Shown here piece by piece: positions 17,101 through 25,261 of a stretch of 64,000 nucleotides of DNA. A model generated the notes under the pieces. The model worked only from the letters and a program-made list of their open reading frames with translations. It made no database searches and was not told where the DNA came from. The DNA is from Streptomyces sp. IMTB 2501. Lineage in GTDB: Bacteria > Actinomycetota > Actinomycetes > Streptomycetales > Streptomycetaceae. The stretch is taken from assembly GCF_001953885.1 (NCBI RefSeq), contig NZ_MQUS01000003.1:248001-312000 (forward strand), read 5' to 3'. The stretch's first letter is position 1. Each line of letters starts with the position of its first letter. Made by a program: the position numbers and the translations under genes.

Positions 17101-17832
17101 ATGCCTTCGCTCAGAGAGCTCGCCGAGAGGCGGCTGCTCGTTGATCACCAAGTGATGGACCGGCCCACGCTGGACTGGATCACCTCCCACCGGCCCGCCT
17201 CCTTCCCCGACCAGCCGTCACGTGTGCTGCATCCTCCCCTGCTGCTGATCCCGCGCACGGAGTGGTTCGCCGACGTACGGCTCGCGGATTCCATTCACGG
17301 TGTCCTGCACGGTGCCCGCGTCAGTGCGCTCGCCTCGCTCCTCGCGGGCGAGCACGGCCTGAACCGCGAGGAGGCGGCCACGTTGTGCGTCGCGGCGGCG
17401 GTGCACGACTGCCGTCGCCGTCACGACCGCGACGACGTCGGCCACGGCCGAAGAGCGGCCCGATGGTTCGCACGGCGCCACCAGATGGTCGGCCGCGCCT
17501 TCGGACATCAGCTCCCGCCTGCGCTGATCGCGTCGGCGACCACCGCCATGGCCCTGCACGACGTCCCTTACGGCGCGTTCTCGCCCGACCAGGTATGCGC
17601 CTACGGGCGGGCCCGGCAGTTCACGGACCTGCTGAAGGCCGCGGACTGCCTCGATCGGTACCGGCTGCCGCTGGAGTGCTGGTGGCCCGACACTCGCCGG
17701 CTACGCATCCGCGTACCGCAGTGGCTTCACCCGCTGGCTTTCGACCTGGTCACCTCCAGCGAGCAGAGGCGCCTGGACGGGGCCAGCCCGGCCGAAGCCC
17801 TCACCCATGCCCGTCAGATCCTCTACCGGTAG
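17101..17832 (+). CDS. HD-domain protein
   Basis: 243 residues. The HD pattern is visible: His70 in SIHGVLHGARV, His102-Asp103 in AAAVHDCRRRHDRDD, HGRRAARWF, then ALHDVPYG and LLKAADCLDRY providing later His and Asp ligands. HD proteins are metal-dependent phosphohydrolases or nucleotidases. Located 12 bases after the epimerase and 11 before the next gene, it probably acts on a phosphorylated or nucleotide intermediate of the same pathway. The substrate cannot be inferred. Confidence 0.8.
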   Translation: MPSLRELAERRLLVDHQVMDRPTLDWITSHRPASFPDQPSRVLHPPLLLIPRTEWFADVRLADSIHGVLHGARVSALASLLAGEHGLNREEAATLCVAAAVHDCRRRHDRDDVGHGRRAARWFARRHQMVGRAFGHQLPPALIASATTAMALHDVPYGAFSPDQVCAYGRARQFTDLLKAADCLDRYRLPLECWWPDTRRLRIRVPQWLHPLAFDLVTSSEQRRLDGASPAEALTHARQILYR

Positions 17833-17843
17833 GAGAGCTCAAC

Positions 17844-19172
17844 GTGCGCGCCGAATGGGACGACGCCCACATCAACTACGCCGGCCCCGCCCGGCCATCC
17901 GGCCCCGTCTCCCTCAGCGAGACCCCCACCCAGTGGCGCGAGCAGCTGGAGCACGGCACCCCGAACGGGTGGCTGCTGTCCAGGAACACCATGCTGAAGA
18001 CCCTGGCCAGCGGGCGCCCGATGCACCTGATGCACACCACCGCGGCCCTGGACGCGATCCGTGCGAGCGGGCAGCTGTATGCCGCGGCCGGCTGCCTGGT
18101 CGGCAGCCTGTACTGCGCCCCTCTCAGCCCCGAGCCGGCGGGGCTGAGGCCGCACAACATGGGCGCCTATCTGCTGGAGACGAAGCAGAACCGCGACGTC
18201 CTGGTCATCGAGATCAGCCCCGGCGCGGCGGTGCCGGTCAAGGGCATCGACTATCTACGCCTCGGCCGCATCCACCTGCGCACCTACGAGGAGCACCGTG
18301 ACTGCCTGACCGGCGCCGAGGACGCCCGGATTCGGCAGGCCGCCGTGGAACGCGTACGGGCAGCATCCGGGTTCCTGGACGCCCTGCTGGCCGCCGCATG
18401 CGGCAGCGACCCCGGCCCGGACACGGTGTTCGTGGACCGGCTTGCCGCCGCCGTGCCGCTGGTTCCGTTTCTGGGCTACCTGTACTTCGAAGTGCTGTCG
18501 GAGTACTTGATGCTCCACTCCACCTCCCCGCAGACCAGGGTGTACGCCGACGTGGGGGAGATGAACAACCGGCTCTACAAGCAGCTCGCGTTCTCGGCGG
18601 TCGAGAGCATGCACCGTCTGTTCGACCTCGCCCTGTTCGCACCGGGCCACGACCGGCTCGTGGACCGGATCGGCGAGATCGAACCCGCCCTCGCACCGGG
18701 CGTGGCCTCCTATGTGCACCGCCGCCTGCCACACCTGTTCGCCTGCACGGCCCTGGACGCCTCGCAGGACGCGGCAGCCGTCTCCTTCAAGGACGCGGAC
18801 TTCCTCACCCTCGCCCGCACAGCGCCCTACCTGCTGGGGCAGATGGTCTTCCGCGAGATGCGCACCGAACCCCGCTACCCGCGGCTCTTCCCGGTGTTCG
18901 AACAGGCCAAGGCACTTCAGGCGTACGCCTACTGGAACCGAGAGGGCATCCCGACCCCGTTCAACGGCTTCCTGCCCAAAGGGGAGATCGGCGTCAATCT
19001 CGCCTACCCGCACGGCTCATACGTGGTGTGGACGGCCGAGGTCTGCGAACGCGGCCTCCTCCACCCGGTCGACCAGCTCGACGTGACCTTCATCCCCCGC
19101 CTGACCGACCTGCGCGCAACCGCCCTGGGCAAGGCCGCCTTCCCCACCACCCCCGAGCCAGCAGCACACTGA
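17844..19172 (+). CDS. Unknown 442-residue protein of the sugar cluster
   Basis: GTG 17844 is chosen because AGGAGAG lies just upstream; a longer open frame upstream overlaps the HD gene. An N-terminal segment (LMHTTAALDAIRASGQLY, then GCLVGSLYCAPL) has the H-T-T, I-x-x-S-G and GSLY pattern seen at the start of ADP-ribosyltransferase-like folds (RNA 2'-phosphotransferase, DarT), but no catalytic Glu can be assigned. The rest is helical and unfamiliar (YLYFEVLSEYLMLHS, NNRLYKQLAFSAVESMHRLFD). It is co-transcribed with epimerases and an aminotransferase. ART-like fold: a guess. Confidence 0.75.
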   Translation: MRAEWDDAHINYAGPARPSGPVSLSETPTQWREQLEHGTPNGWLLSRNTMLKTLASGRPMHLMHTTAALDAIRASGQLYAAAGCLVGSLYCAPLSPEPAGLRPHNMGAYLLETKQNRDVLVIEISPGAAVPVKGIDYLRLGRIHLRTYEEHRDCLTGAEDARIRQAAVERVRAASGFLDALLAAACGSDPGPDTVFVDRLAAAVPLVPFLGYLYFEVLSEYLMLHSTSPQTRVYADVGEMNNRLYKQLAFSAVESMHRLFDLALFAPGHDRLVDRIGEIEPALAPGVASYVHRRLPHLFACTALDASQDAAAVSFKDADFLTLARTAPYLLGQMVFREMRTEPRYPRLFPVFEQAKALQAYAYWNREGIPTPFNGFLPKGEIGVNLAYPHGSYVVWTAEVCERGLLHPVDQLDVTFIPRLTDLRATALGKAAFPTTPEPAAH

Positions 19173-19192
19173 ATCGAAAGGAGCACCCCAGC

Positions 19193-20251
19193 GTGCGCAT
19201 CGTCCTGCTCGGCGGCGCCGGCTACATCGGCACCGTCGCCACCCGCCTCCTGACCGCCCTGGGCCACCACGTGACCGTCGTGGACGGGCTGATCTACCAC
19301 CGCGGCGACGACCCGGCACGGCTCGTGCCGACCGCCACCGACTTCCTCCACGCCGATCTCCGGGACACCGTTGCGCTCCGGCATGCCGTCCAGGGCGCGG
19401 ACGCGGTCGTGCACATGGGTGGCCTCGTCGGGGAACCCGCCTGCGCCGTCGATGAGCGCCTGGCCGTCGAACTCAACTACGCCTCCCCGGTCCTCGCCGC
19501 CGAAGCCGCCCACGAGGCCGGGGTCGGGCACTACGTGTTCTTCTCCTCGTGCAGTGTCTACGGCCAGCACGCCGGGACCGTGGACGAATCCACCGCCCCC
19601 AACCCACTGGGCATCTACGCCACCACCAAGGTCCTGGCCGAACGCCGCCTAGCCGCCACGCTCGACGACACGGCGTTGACAGTGCTGCGGCTCGCCACCG
19701 TGCACGGCCGCTCACCGCGCCAGCGCCTGGACTCGGTCGCCAACCGCATGACCGCCCAGGCCGTCGTAACCGGCCGTATCCCGCTCAACGGGGGCTCCCA
19801 GCGCCGCCCTCTGGTCCACGTCGCCGACGTCGCCGAAACCCTCGCCGCAGTCCTGAACACTCCCCAGGGCCACCGGGTGTTCAACGTGGGATCGGACCGG
19901 GCCAACTTCACCATCGCCGACGTCGCAGAAACCGTGCAGCGCACGCTACCCGGCACGAAGATCGACCGCGGCCCGGAGCGCGACGAGACCGACGCCCGCG
20001 ACTACCGCACATCCTTCGCCCGCCTCGCCGACGCCTTCCCTGGAGCGTGCCGGCACTGGCTCCACGACGGCATCCGCGAGATCGCCGAGGCCATGGAGAC
20101 CCGCAAGCTGGGCGACCCGGACCGTCCCGAGTACGACAACCTCAAGGGCCTCATCCTCGCCCGCGACGCCGCGTACCTCACCGCCCGGCGGACGCCTGAG
20201 TGCGAGCGCCTGCACGCCGAGTACACCGCCAGCGGCTGGAGGAGTCGATGA
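19193..20251 (+). CDS. NAD-dependent epimerase/dehydratase (extended SDR)
   Basis: 352 residues from GTG 19193 with AAAGGAG upstream. GGAGYIG at 7-13 binds NAD; SSCSVYG and YATTK (Tyr142, Lys146) form the catalytic triad region; FNVGSDRANFTIADVAE is the sugar-nucleotide-binding segment. It is only distantly similar to the epimerase at 16066. Its last bases (ATGA) overlap the aminotransferase start, so the two are co-translated and probably catalyse consecutive steps in making an amino-deoxysugar. Confidence 0.9.
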   Translation: MRIVLLGGAGYIGTVATRLLTALGHHVTVVDGLIYHRGDDPARLVPTATDFLHADLRDTVALRHAVQGADAVVHMGGLVGEPACAVDERLAVELNYASPVLAAEAAHEAGVGHYVFFSSCSVYGQHAGTVDESTAPNPLGIYATTKVLAERRLAATLDDTALTVLRLATVHGRSPRQRLDSVANRMTAQAVVTGRIPLNGGSQRRPLVHVADVAETLAAVLNTPQGHRVFNVGSDRANFTIADVAETVQRTLPGTKIDRGPERDETDARDYRTSFARLADAFPGACRHWLHDGIREIAEAMETRKLGDPDRPEYDNLKGLILARDAAYLTARRTPECERLHAEYTASGWRSR

Positions 20252-21408
20252 CCTTCACCGCCCCTGCCGGCGCGCCGTTCCTGCCGTGGAACCGGCCGTC
20301 CATCGGTGAGGAGGAGATCGCCGAGGTCACCGACACCCTCCGCTCCGGCTGGCTGACCTACGGCCCGAAGGCGGCACGCTTCGAGGACGCGGTACGCGAG
20401 GCCCTCGGCGTCCAGGACGCGTTCGCGGTGTCCTCCTGCACCGCGGCTCTCCACCTCGCGTTCCTCGCCCTCGGGCTTGGCCCCGGCGATGAGGTGATCA
20501 CCCCGAGCCTCACCTTCTGCGCCGCCCCGAACGCGCTGCTCCAGGTCGGCGCCCAGCCCGTCTTCGCGGACATCGAGCCCGCGACGCTCAACATCGACCC
20601 CCAAGCGGCCGAGGCGGCGATCACCGGCCGGACGAAGGCCATCGTCGTCATGCACTACGGCGGCCACCCCAGCGACCTCACCGCGTTCCGCAAGCTGGCC
20701 GACGACCACGGGCTCATCCTGATCGAGGACGCCGCACACGCCCTGCACGCCAGCCGCGACGGCCAGCGCGCTGGCGCGGTGGGTGACCTCGCGGTCTTCA
20801 GCTTCTACGCGAACAAGGTCATGACCACCGGCGAAGGCGGCATGCTCGTCGGCCGCTCCGACCTCATTCACAAGGCCCGGCCGCTGGGCCGCCACGGCAT
20901 CGACTCCTCCGCCTGGCGCCGGCACGGACAGCGCAACACCGCTGACTACGACGTGATCGTGCCGGGCCTGAAGTACGTCATGCCCGACATCACCGCCTCC
21001 ATCGGCCTGCGGCAGTTCACCAGACTCCCGGCCTTCACCGCCCGCCGCAGCGAGATCGCCACCGCCTACACCGAAGCCCTCGCCTCTCTGCCCGGCCTGA
21101 CCATTCCCGCCGTCCTGCCCGGCGTCGAGCACGGCTGGTTCTTGTACTCGGTCCTCATCGACCCCGCCACGGCGCCGCTGGATCGCAACCAGGCCGCGCA
21201 GGTGCTGCGCGGCGTGCACCAGATCGGCACCAGCGCGCACTTCAAGCCCGTGCACACCCTGGCCCCTTACCAGGGCCTGGTCACCGGCCCTCTGCCCGTC
21301 ACCGAGACGGCCGCCGCACGGCAGCTGTCCCTGCCGTGCTACCCGGCCATGACCGACCGTGACGTGGACCGCGTGATCACCGCCATACGAAGACTCTGGT
21401 CCTCCTAG
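20248..21408 (+). CDS. DegT/DnrJ/EryC1/StrS-family PLP aminotransferase
   Basis: 386 residues from ATG 20248 overlapping the previous stop. Features of the sugar aminotransferase family: GWLTYGPKAARFE near the N-terminus, SCTAALHLA phosphate loop, IEDAAHALHA (Asp161), and the PLP-lysine Lys190 in SFYANKVMTTGEGGM. A C-terminal HFKPVHTL segment is typical of sugar-substrate binding. It likely transaminates a keto-sugar nucleotide produced by the upstream SDR enzymes. A strong hairpin follows nine bases after the stop. Confidence 0.93.
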   Translation: MTFTAPAGAPFLPWNRPSIGEEEIAEVTDTLRSGWLTYGPKAARFEDAVREALGVQDAFAVSSCTAALHLAFLALGLGPGDEVITPSLTFCAAPNALLQVGAQPVFADIEPATLNIDPQAAEAAITGRTKAIVVMHYGGHPSDLTAFRKLADDHGLILIEDAAHALHASRDGQRAGAVGDLAVFSFYANKVMTTGEGGMLVGRSDLIHKARPLGRHGIDSSAWRRHGQRNTADYDVIVPGLKYVMPDITASIGLRQFTRLPAFTARRSEIATAYTEALASLPGLTIPAVLPGVEHGWFLYSVLIDPATAPLDRNQAAQVLRGVHQIGTSAHFKPVHTLAPYQGLVTGPLPVTETAAARQLSLPCYPAMTDRDVDRVITAIRRLWSS

Positions 21409-21417
21409 CCGCGCCCG

Positions 21418-21446
21418 CCCGGAGCGTGAAGGCGGCGCGCTCCGGG
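21418..21446 (+). terminator. Terminator hairpin after the aminotransferase gene
   Basis: CCCGGAGCG and CGCTCCGGG form a perfect nine-base stem with an 11-base loop, directly after the aminotransferase stop. It implies that the glycosyltransferase gene downstream has its own promoter. Confidence 0.7.
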
Positions 21447-21465
21447 CCGCGCTCCCTCGCTGCTG

Positions 21466-21501
21466 TTGACACACAGTGCGTGGGCGCCCGTGTCGTAGGC
21501 T
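21466..21501 (+). promoter_or_regulatory. Possible promoter of the glycosyltransferase gene
   Basis: A consensus TTGACA (21466-21471) and a TAGGCT (21496-21501) lie between the terminator and the GT start. The spacing of 24 bases is too long for a standard sigma-70-type promoter, so one of the two hexamers may pair with a weaker partner. Confidence 0.3.
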
Positions 21502-21536
21502 GACCGCCCGCAGCACAAACGAAGGGGAACATCAGC

Positions 21537-22415
21537 GTGAACAACGGCGCAACGCGACCCACCGTGGGGGCCGTGGTCCTGACCATGAACGACCGGCCGG
21601 ACGAGTTCCCCAAGGCCATGTCGTCCCTCCTGGCTCAGGAAGGTGTCGATCTGGACGTCGTCGTCGTGGGCAACGGGTGCACTCCCCAGCAGGTCCCTGA
21701 CGGTGTGCGTACGGTCACACTCGCCGAGAACGTCGGCATCCCCGAGGGCCGCAACATCGGCGCCGACCGGGTGACGGGCGACTACCTCTTCTTCTTCGAC
21801 AACGACGCCCTGCTGCCGACCCCCCACGTGCTGGCCCAGCTCGTCGCCCGCCTGGAAGCCGAGCCCCGCCTCGCCTACACGCAGCCCCGCATCGCCGACC
21901 CCGACAGCGGCATCACCCTGCGCCGCTGGGTCCCGCGCCTGCGCGCGTCCGATCCGACCCGGCCCGGGATCGTGACCGTCATGTCCGAAGGCGTCGTGAT
22001 GGTCCGCCGCTCCGCGTTCGACCAGGTCGACGGCTGGCCCGGCTCCTTCTTCCTCTACCACGAGGGCGTCGACCTGGCCTGGCGGCTGTGGGACCACGGA
22101 TACCGCGGCTACTACATGCCCGACGTGATCGTGCACCACCCCGCCACCCACCCCTCCCGCCACGCCGCCTTCTACCGGCTCAACGCCCGCAACCGGGTCT
22201 GGCTCGCCCGCCGCCGCCTGCCCCGCCTCCTCATCCCCGTCAACCTCGCCGTCTGGGCCGCCGTCACCCTCTGGCGTACACGCGGGCTGCCTGCTCTGCG
22301 TGCTTCGCTCGTCGGCTTCTTGGAAGGCCTTCGCGGCGCGTGCGGGACACGCGAGCCCATGAGCTGGAACACGGTCGCCCGCCTGACCCGTGCTGGTCGG
22401 CCTCCGGCCTTCTGA
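21537..22415 (+). CDS. Family 2 glycosyltransferase
   Basis: 292 residues from GTG 21537 (GAAGGGGAAC upstream). GT-A fold motifs: VGAVVLTMNDRPDEF at the N-terminus, NVGIPEGRNIGADRVTGDYL, the metal-binding FFFDNDA, and the acceptor-site acid in GVDLAWRLWDHGYRG followed by VIVHHP. A hydrophobic stretch near the C-terminus (LLIPVNLAVWAAVTLW) may attach it to the membrane, as in rhamnosyl- and cell-wall-sugar transferases. It plausibly transfers the amino sugar made by the upstream operon to a lipid, wall or natural-product acceptor. Confidence 0.9.
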   Translation: MNNGATRPTVGAVVLTMNDRPDEFPKAMSSLLAQEGVDLDVVVVGNGCTPQQVPDGVRTVTLAENVGIPEGRNIGADRVTGDYLFFFDNDALLPTPHVLAQLVARLEAEPRLAYTQPRIADPDSGITLRRWVPRLRASDPTRPGIVTVMSEGVVMVRRSAFDQVDGWPGSFFLYHEGVDLAWRLWDHGYRGYYMPDVIVHHPATHPSRHAAFYRLNARNRVWLARRRLPRLLIPVNLAVWAAVTLWRTRGLPALRASLVGFLEGLRGACGTREPMSWNTVARLTRAGRPPAF

Positions 22416-22553
22416 CGCCCCACGACCTGAGACCACCGACACGCGGGCTGCAGGACCACACTCCGACACCCTGCCGGGCAGATCGACGGTGGCCGGGGCC
22501 CAAACGCGGGAGTGTCATGAGTCAGGTGGAAGCCCTCTCAGAAGGGACACCTG

Positions 22554-22667
22554 ATGGACACGAAGACTGGTCACCTGATCGAGGACGCTGACGGCGTGTC
22601 GGTAGCGGTCCTGGGCCGGAGCATTCCGCACTCCCTGCTAAGGCGTGGGGCAAACCTGCTCTGTTGA
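22554..22667 (+). CDS. Possible small protein, hypothetical
   Basis: 37 residues from ATG 22554, with AGAAGGGAC nine bases upstream as a plausible ribosome binding site. The product (MDTKTGHLIEDADGVSVAVL, ending RRGANLLC) has no recognised relative. It could be chance or a remnant. Confidence 0.25.
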   Translation: MDTKTGHLIEDADGVSVAVLGRSIPHSLLRRGANLLC

Positions 22668-22758
22668 TCTCCCCACCCTTCGTGTGACCTTGTTCGGTCT
22701 CTTCGCGTGATCTTCTCCGGCGTGTCGAGTTGGCCCGTGAGTGTCGTGGAGAGCCTGC

Positions 22759-22890
22759 GTGAGCCATGAGTTCACGCAGGAGGAAGACGTGGATACTCAC
22801 GCTCTGCGTCGCCAGGGATGGACGATCTCGGCGATCGCACGGCATTTGGACCGAGATCACAAGACGAGAGGTGCTCATCTGAACGGTGGG
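22759..22890 (+). pseudogene. Remnant of an IS21/IS481-type transposase N-terminus
   Basis: The frame from GTG 22759 encodes DVDTHALRRQGWTISAIARH, then LDRDHKT and AHLNG. This is the typical N-terminal helix-turn-helix of Streptomyces IS21-like or integrase-type transposases (ALRRQGxTISAIARxxGRDRKTIRxYL). The similarity stops after about 40 codons, and no catalytic DDE region follows, so only the start of the element survives. Confidence 0.6.
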
Positions 22891-23068
22891 TGCAGTGAGG
22901 CGAAGAGTCTCCGTGGTTGTCTTCAAGCATCGCCATCACCAAGCCCTGCTCGTCTCGCCCCTCGTGCTGCGCGAGGGGCCGTGTGCGAAGTGACGGGGCC
23001 TCGTCCAGCGCTGCTGACCGAGAACGCTTCCAACCGAGTTAGGGCCACTCTTCTTGCACCACGCCGCA

Positions 23069-23446
23069 ATGCCGCCTGCCGTACACCACCACGCCAGCAC
23101 CGAGGGCGAAGCCTCCTTGCCCCGCCTCTACCGCCCCGAGGAGATCGCCGAAGCTCTCGGCTGTTCCGCCTGGTGGGTCAAGGACCGCGCCCGACGCGGC
23201 CTCATTCCGCACACCCGCATCGGCCGCGCCTACCGCTTCACCGCCGAACACCTCGCCGAGACCATCCGCCTCCATGAAGAACGCCCGACCCGATCCGTCA
23301 GCAAGGCGGTGGACGGTCCAGCAGCAACATCTCCTCCCGCCGTACGAACTCGCGCCTCCCAGACTCCCCGACCGACCAAGGCCACGACGCCGGGGCGTCT
23401 GCGTGCCCGGCCGCCGCGACGTACCCAGTGCGAGGCTGTCGCGTAG
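23069..23446 (+). CDS. xis: Excisionase-like MerR/Xis helix-turn-helix protein
   Basis: 125 residues from ATG 23069 (23054 is an alternative; neither has a good ribosome site). A winged helix-turn-helix of the excisionase class is clear: RLYRPEEIAEALGCSAWWVK, DRARRGLIPHTRIGRAYRFT and EHLAETIRLHEERP. The C-terminal half is basic and low-complexity. It overlaps the integrase start by about 19 bases, as expected for an xis-int operon controlling site-specific excision. In pSAM2-like elements Xis binds the attachment site to direct integrase. Confidence 0.75.
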   Translation: MPPAVHHHASTEGEASLPRLYRPEEIAEALGCSAWWVKDRARRGLIPHTRIGRAYRFTAEHLAETIRLHEERPTRSVSKAVDGPAATSPPAVRTRASQTPRPTKATTPGRLRARPPRRTQCEAVA

Positions 23447-25074
23447 GCGTCCACGCCAGCCACAAGCCAAGAGCAGGAAGAGGAAGACGGAAGTTGGGTT
23501 TCGCGGAGAAGCGCGGAAATTACTGGCGCGGCCGATACAAGATCGCGCCCGGCAAGCACAGCACAGTTGTCGACGAGAGCGGCAAGGCGATCCGCTTCGC
23601 CACCAAGGGCGAGGCGCAACGGGCAGCGGCCGAGGCCGAGAACAAGCACCAGCGCGGCGACTGGCGCGACCCGGCACTTGGCCAGGAGACCTTCGGCGAG
23701 TACGCGAACCGCTGGTACGAGACACAGGACTTGGCCGCCTCGACCATGCAGAACTACCGGCGTCACATCGAGGAGCACCTGCTCACCGAATTCGAGGACA
23801 AGGCGCTCGCCGGCATCCTGCGCATGGACGTCGTCCTGTGGGAGAAGAAGGAGAAGGCCGTCTACGCGGCCTCCAGTGTCAAAACCTGGCGTTCGACGCT
23901 TCACCTGATCTTCGAGGACGCGATCGACGAGGGCCTGATCACGTCCAACCCGGCCGCAAGGCGGCGCGGGCGCGGCAAGCGCGCTGGCCGCGCCCGCGAC
24001 CGCGGCCCGGAGAAAATCGTCACCGATGCGCTCGGCATCCTGCTGACCGCCGAGCGGGCCGCCCTGCTGTCCGGCCGCGACGACGAGTTCGTCGCCGTGG
24101 TCCTCAAGGGGTACACGGGCATGCGCTGGGGCGAAATCGTCGGCCTGGAGACGGAATTCGTCCGCCCCGGCTCCATCCGCGTCGAGTGGCAGCTGTACGA
24201 ACTCGACACGGGCGAGCTGGTGCGCTGCCCGCCCAAGGACGGCAGCTACCGCACCATCGACGCGATGGACTGGCTGTCAGCCCTGGTCTCCAACCACATC
24301 GCCCGCACGAAGCCGTCACCGTGCCCGTGCCACGGCAAGACCTACGTCTTCCGGGGCCAGGGCGTGGCCCGCACCGGTGGCCACCAGGGCGCGAAGCTCG
24401 TCGACGTCGCACGCCGTGCCGAAGTCTCCACGGGCACGGTGTCCAACGTCCTCAACCACCCTGAGCGCGTCGCCGAAGCCAAGCGGGTCAAGGTGAAGCA
24501 GGCCATCGCGGACCTGAGGTTCGTGCGGGGTGGCGCGATGTCCGAGAACGCTGCCCACTGGCGCCGAAATGGTTTCGCGACCTGGCTGTTCACCCCAGCG
24601 GTCTCCGGCTGGTACCCGAAGAAGGCACCGCAGCAGGCCCGTCCCGTACCGCTGCTCGGCGAGCCGTGGCCCGGCGTCCCGGCCCGAGGACGCGGCGCCA
24701 GTGAGCGGGCCGACGCATGCTGGCTCCCGATTGCCAAGGGCCTCACACCCCATGGTCTTCGCCATACCCACCGGACCGTGATGGAGGACCTTGGCACCGA
24801 GAAGGTCCTCATGGACGACCGCATGGGCCACATCGACGGCTCAGTCTCGGCGCGCTACGCCCACGTCACCCCCGGCATGCGCAAACGCCTCATGGCCGGC
24901 CTGACCGAGCGGTGGGAGACAGCGCTCGACGCCCGACTGGCCCTGTGGCCGACGTCTCCGGTGCACGTGCTCGATGATCTTCTCCGCGCACGCGCGTCCA
25001 TGGCCCAATCTCTTCGCCATCGATCTGTACCGTGCTGCCGATCACGATGGCGCGGCCGCGCGCGCAGTTGTTGA
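23428..25074 (+). CDS. int: Tyrosine site-specific integrase with inserted LacI-type helix-turn-helix
   Basis: 548 residues from GTG 23428 (a KPRAGRGRRKLGF start region matches relatives). SAM-like core-binding domain: FGEYANRWYETQDLAASTMQ, SSVKTWRSTLHLIF. Catalytic residues: Arg233 (GYTGMRWGE), His442/Arg445 (HGLRHTH), His468 (MGHIDG) and Tyr477 (ARYAHV), all present, so it should be active. Between the first Arg and HxxR lies an extra segment (residues about 325-362, LVDVARRAEVSTGTVSNVLN) that is a textbook LacI-family DNA-binding helix-turn-helix. A subfamily of Streptomyces integrases with this insertion exists to my knowledge. No tRNA is visible next to it. Confidence 0.93.
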   Translation: MRGCRVGVHASHKPRAGRGRRKLGFAEKRGNYWRGRYKIAPGKHSTVVDESGKAIRFATKGEAQRAAAEAENKHQRGDWRDPALGQETFGEYANRWYETQDLAASTMQNYRRHIEEHLLTEFEDKALAGILRMDVVLWEKKEKAVYAASSVKTWRSTLHLIFEDAIDEGLITSNPAARRRGRGKRAGRARDRGPEKIVTDALGILLTAERAALLSGRDDEFVAVVLKGYTGMRWGEIVGLETEFVRPGSIRVEWQLYELDTGELVRCPPKDGSYRTIDAMDWLSALVSNHIARTKPSPCPCHGKTYVFRGQGVARTGGHQGAKLVDVARRAEVSTGTVSNVLNHPERVAEAKRVKVKQAIADLRFVRGGAMSENAAHWRRNGFATWLFTPAVSGWYPKKAPQQARPVPLLGEPWPGVPARGRGASERADACWLPIAKGLTPHGLRHTHRTVMEDLGTEKVLMDDRMGHIDGSVSARYAHVTPGMRKRLMAGLTERWETALDARLALWPTSPVHVLDDLLRARASMAQSLRHRSVPCCRSRWRGRARSC

Positions 25075-25261
25075 GGCTCGACACGGACAGTCAGGCACAG
25101 GATTGCCGGGACGTGGTCGGGCCTGTGGGCTTGGAGGGGTCCCTCCCAGACGAACTGTATGGCGACCTCTCAGCCGCTCACGATTCCACCGAGGTGCTGA
25201 TCACTCGATGCCTGACCGCCGGACGGCATCGGATGTGCCGACTGGGCGAGCCCTTCATCGT

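Larger units (their letters stand above)
22416..23068. other. Junction region with transposase remnant and small open frames
   Basis: About 650 bases between the glycosyltransferase and excisionase genes with no intact long gene. It contains the small frame at 22554-22667, the IS remnant at 22759-22890 and a perfect inverted repeat CCTGCGTGA / TCACGCAGG at 22754-22780. The loss of normal Streptomyces coding pattern here marks a recombination junction. Confidence 0.45.

Noticed and set aside
22754..22780. CCTGCGTGA / TCACGCAGG inverted repeat as attachment site
   Set aside because: It lies in the transposase-remnant start region and no second copy was found near the integrase.
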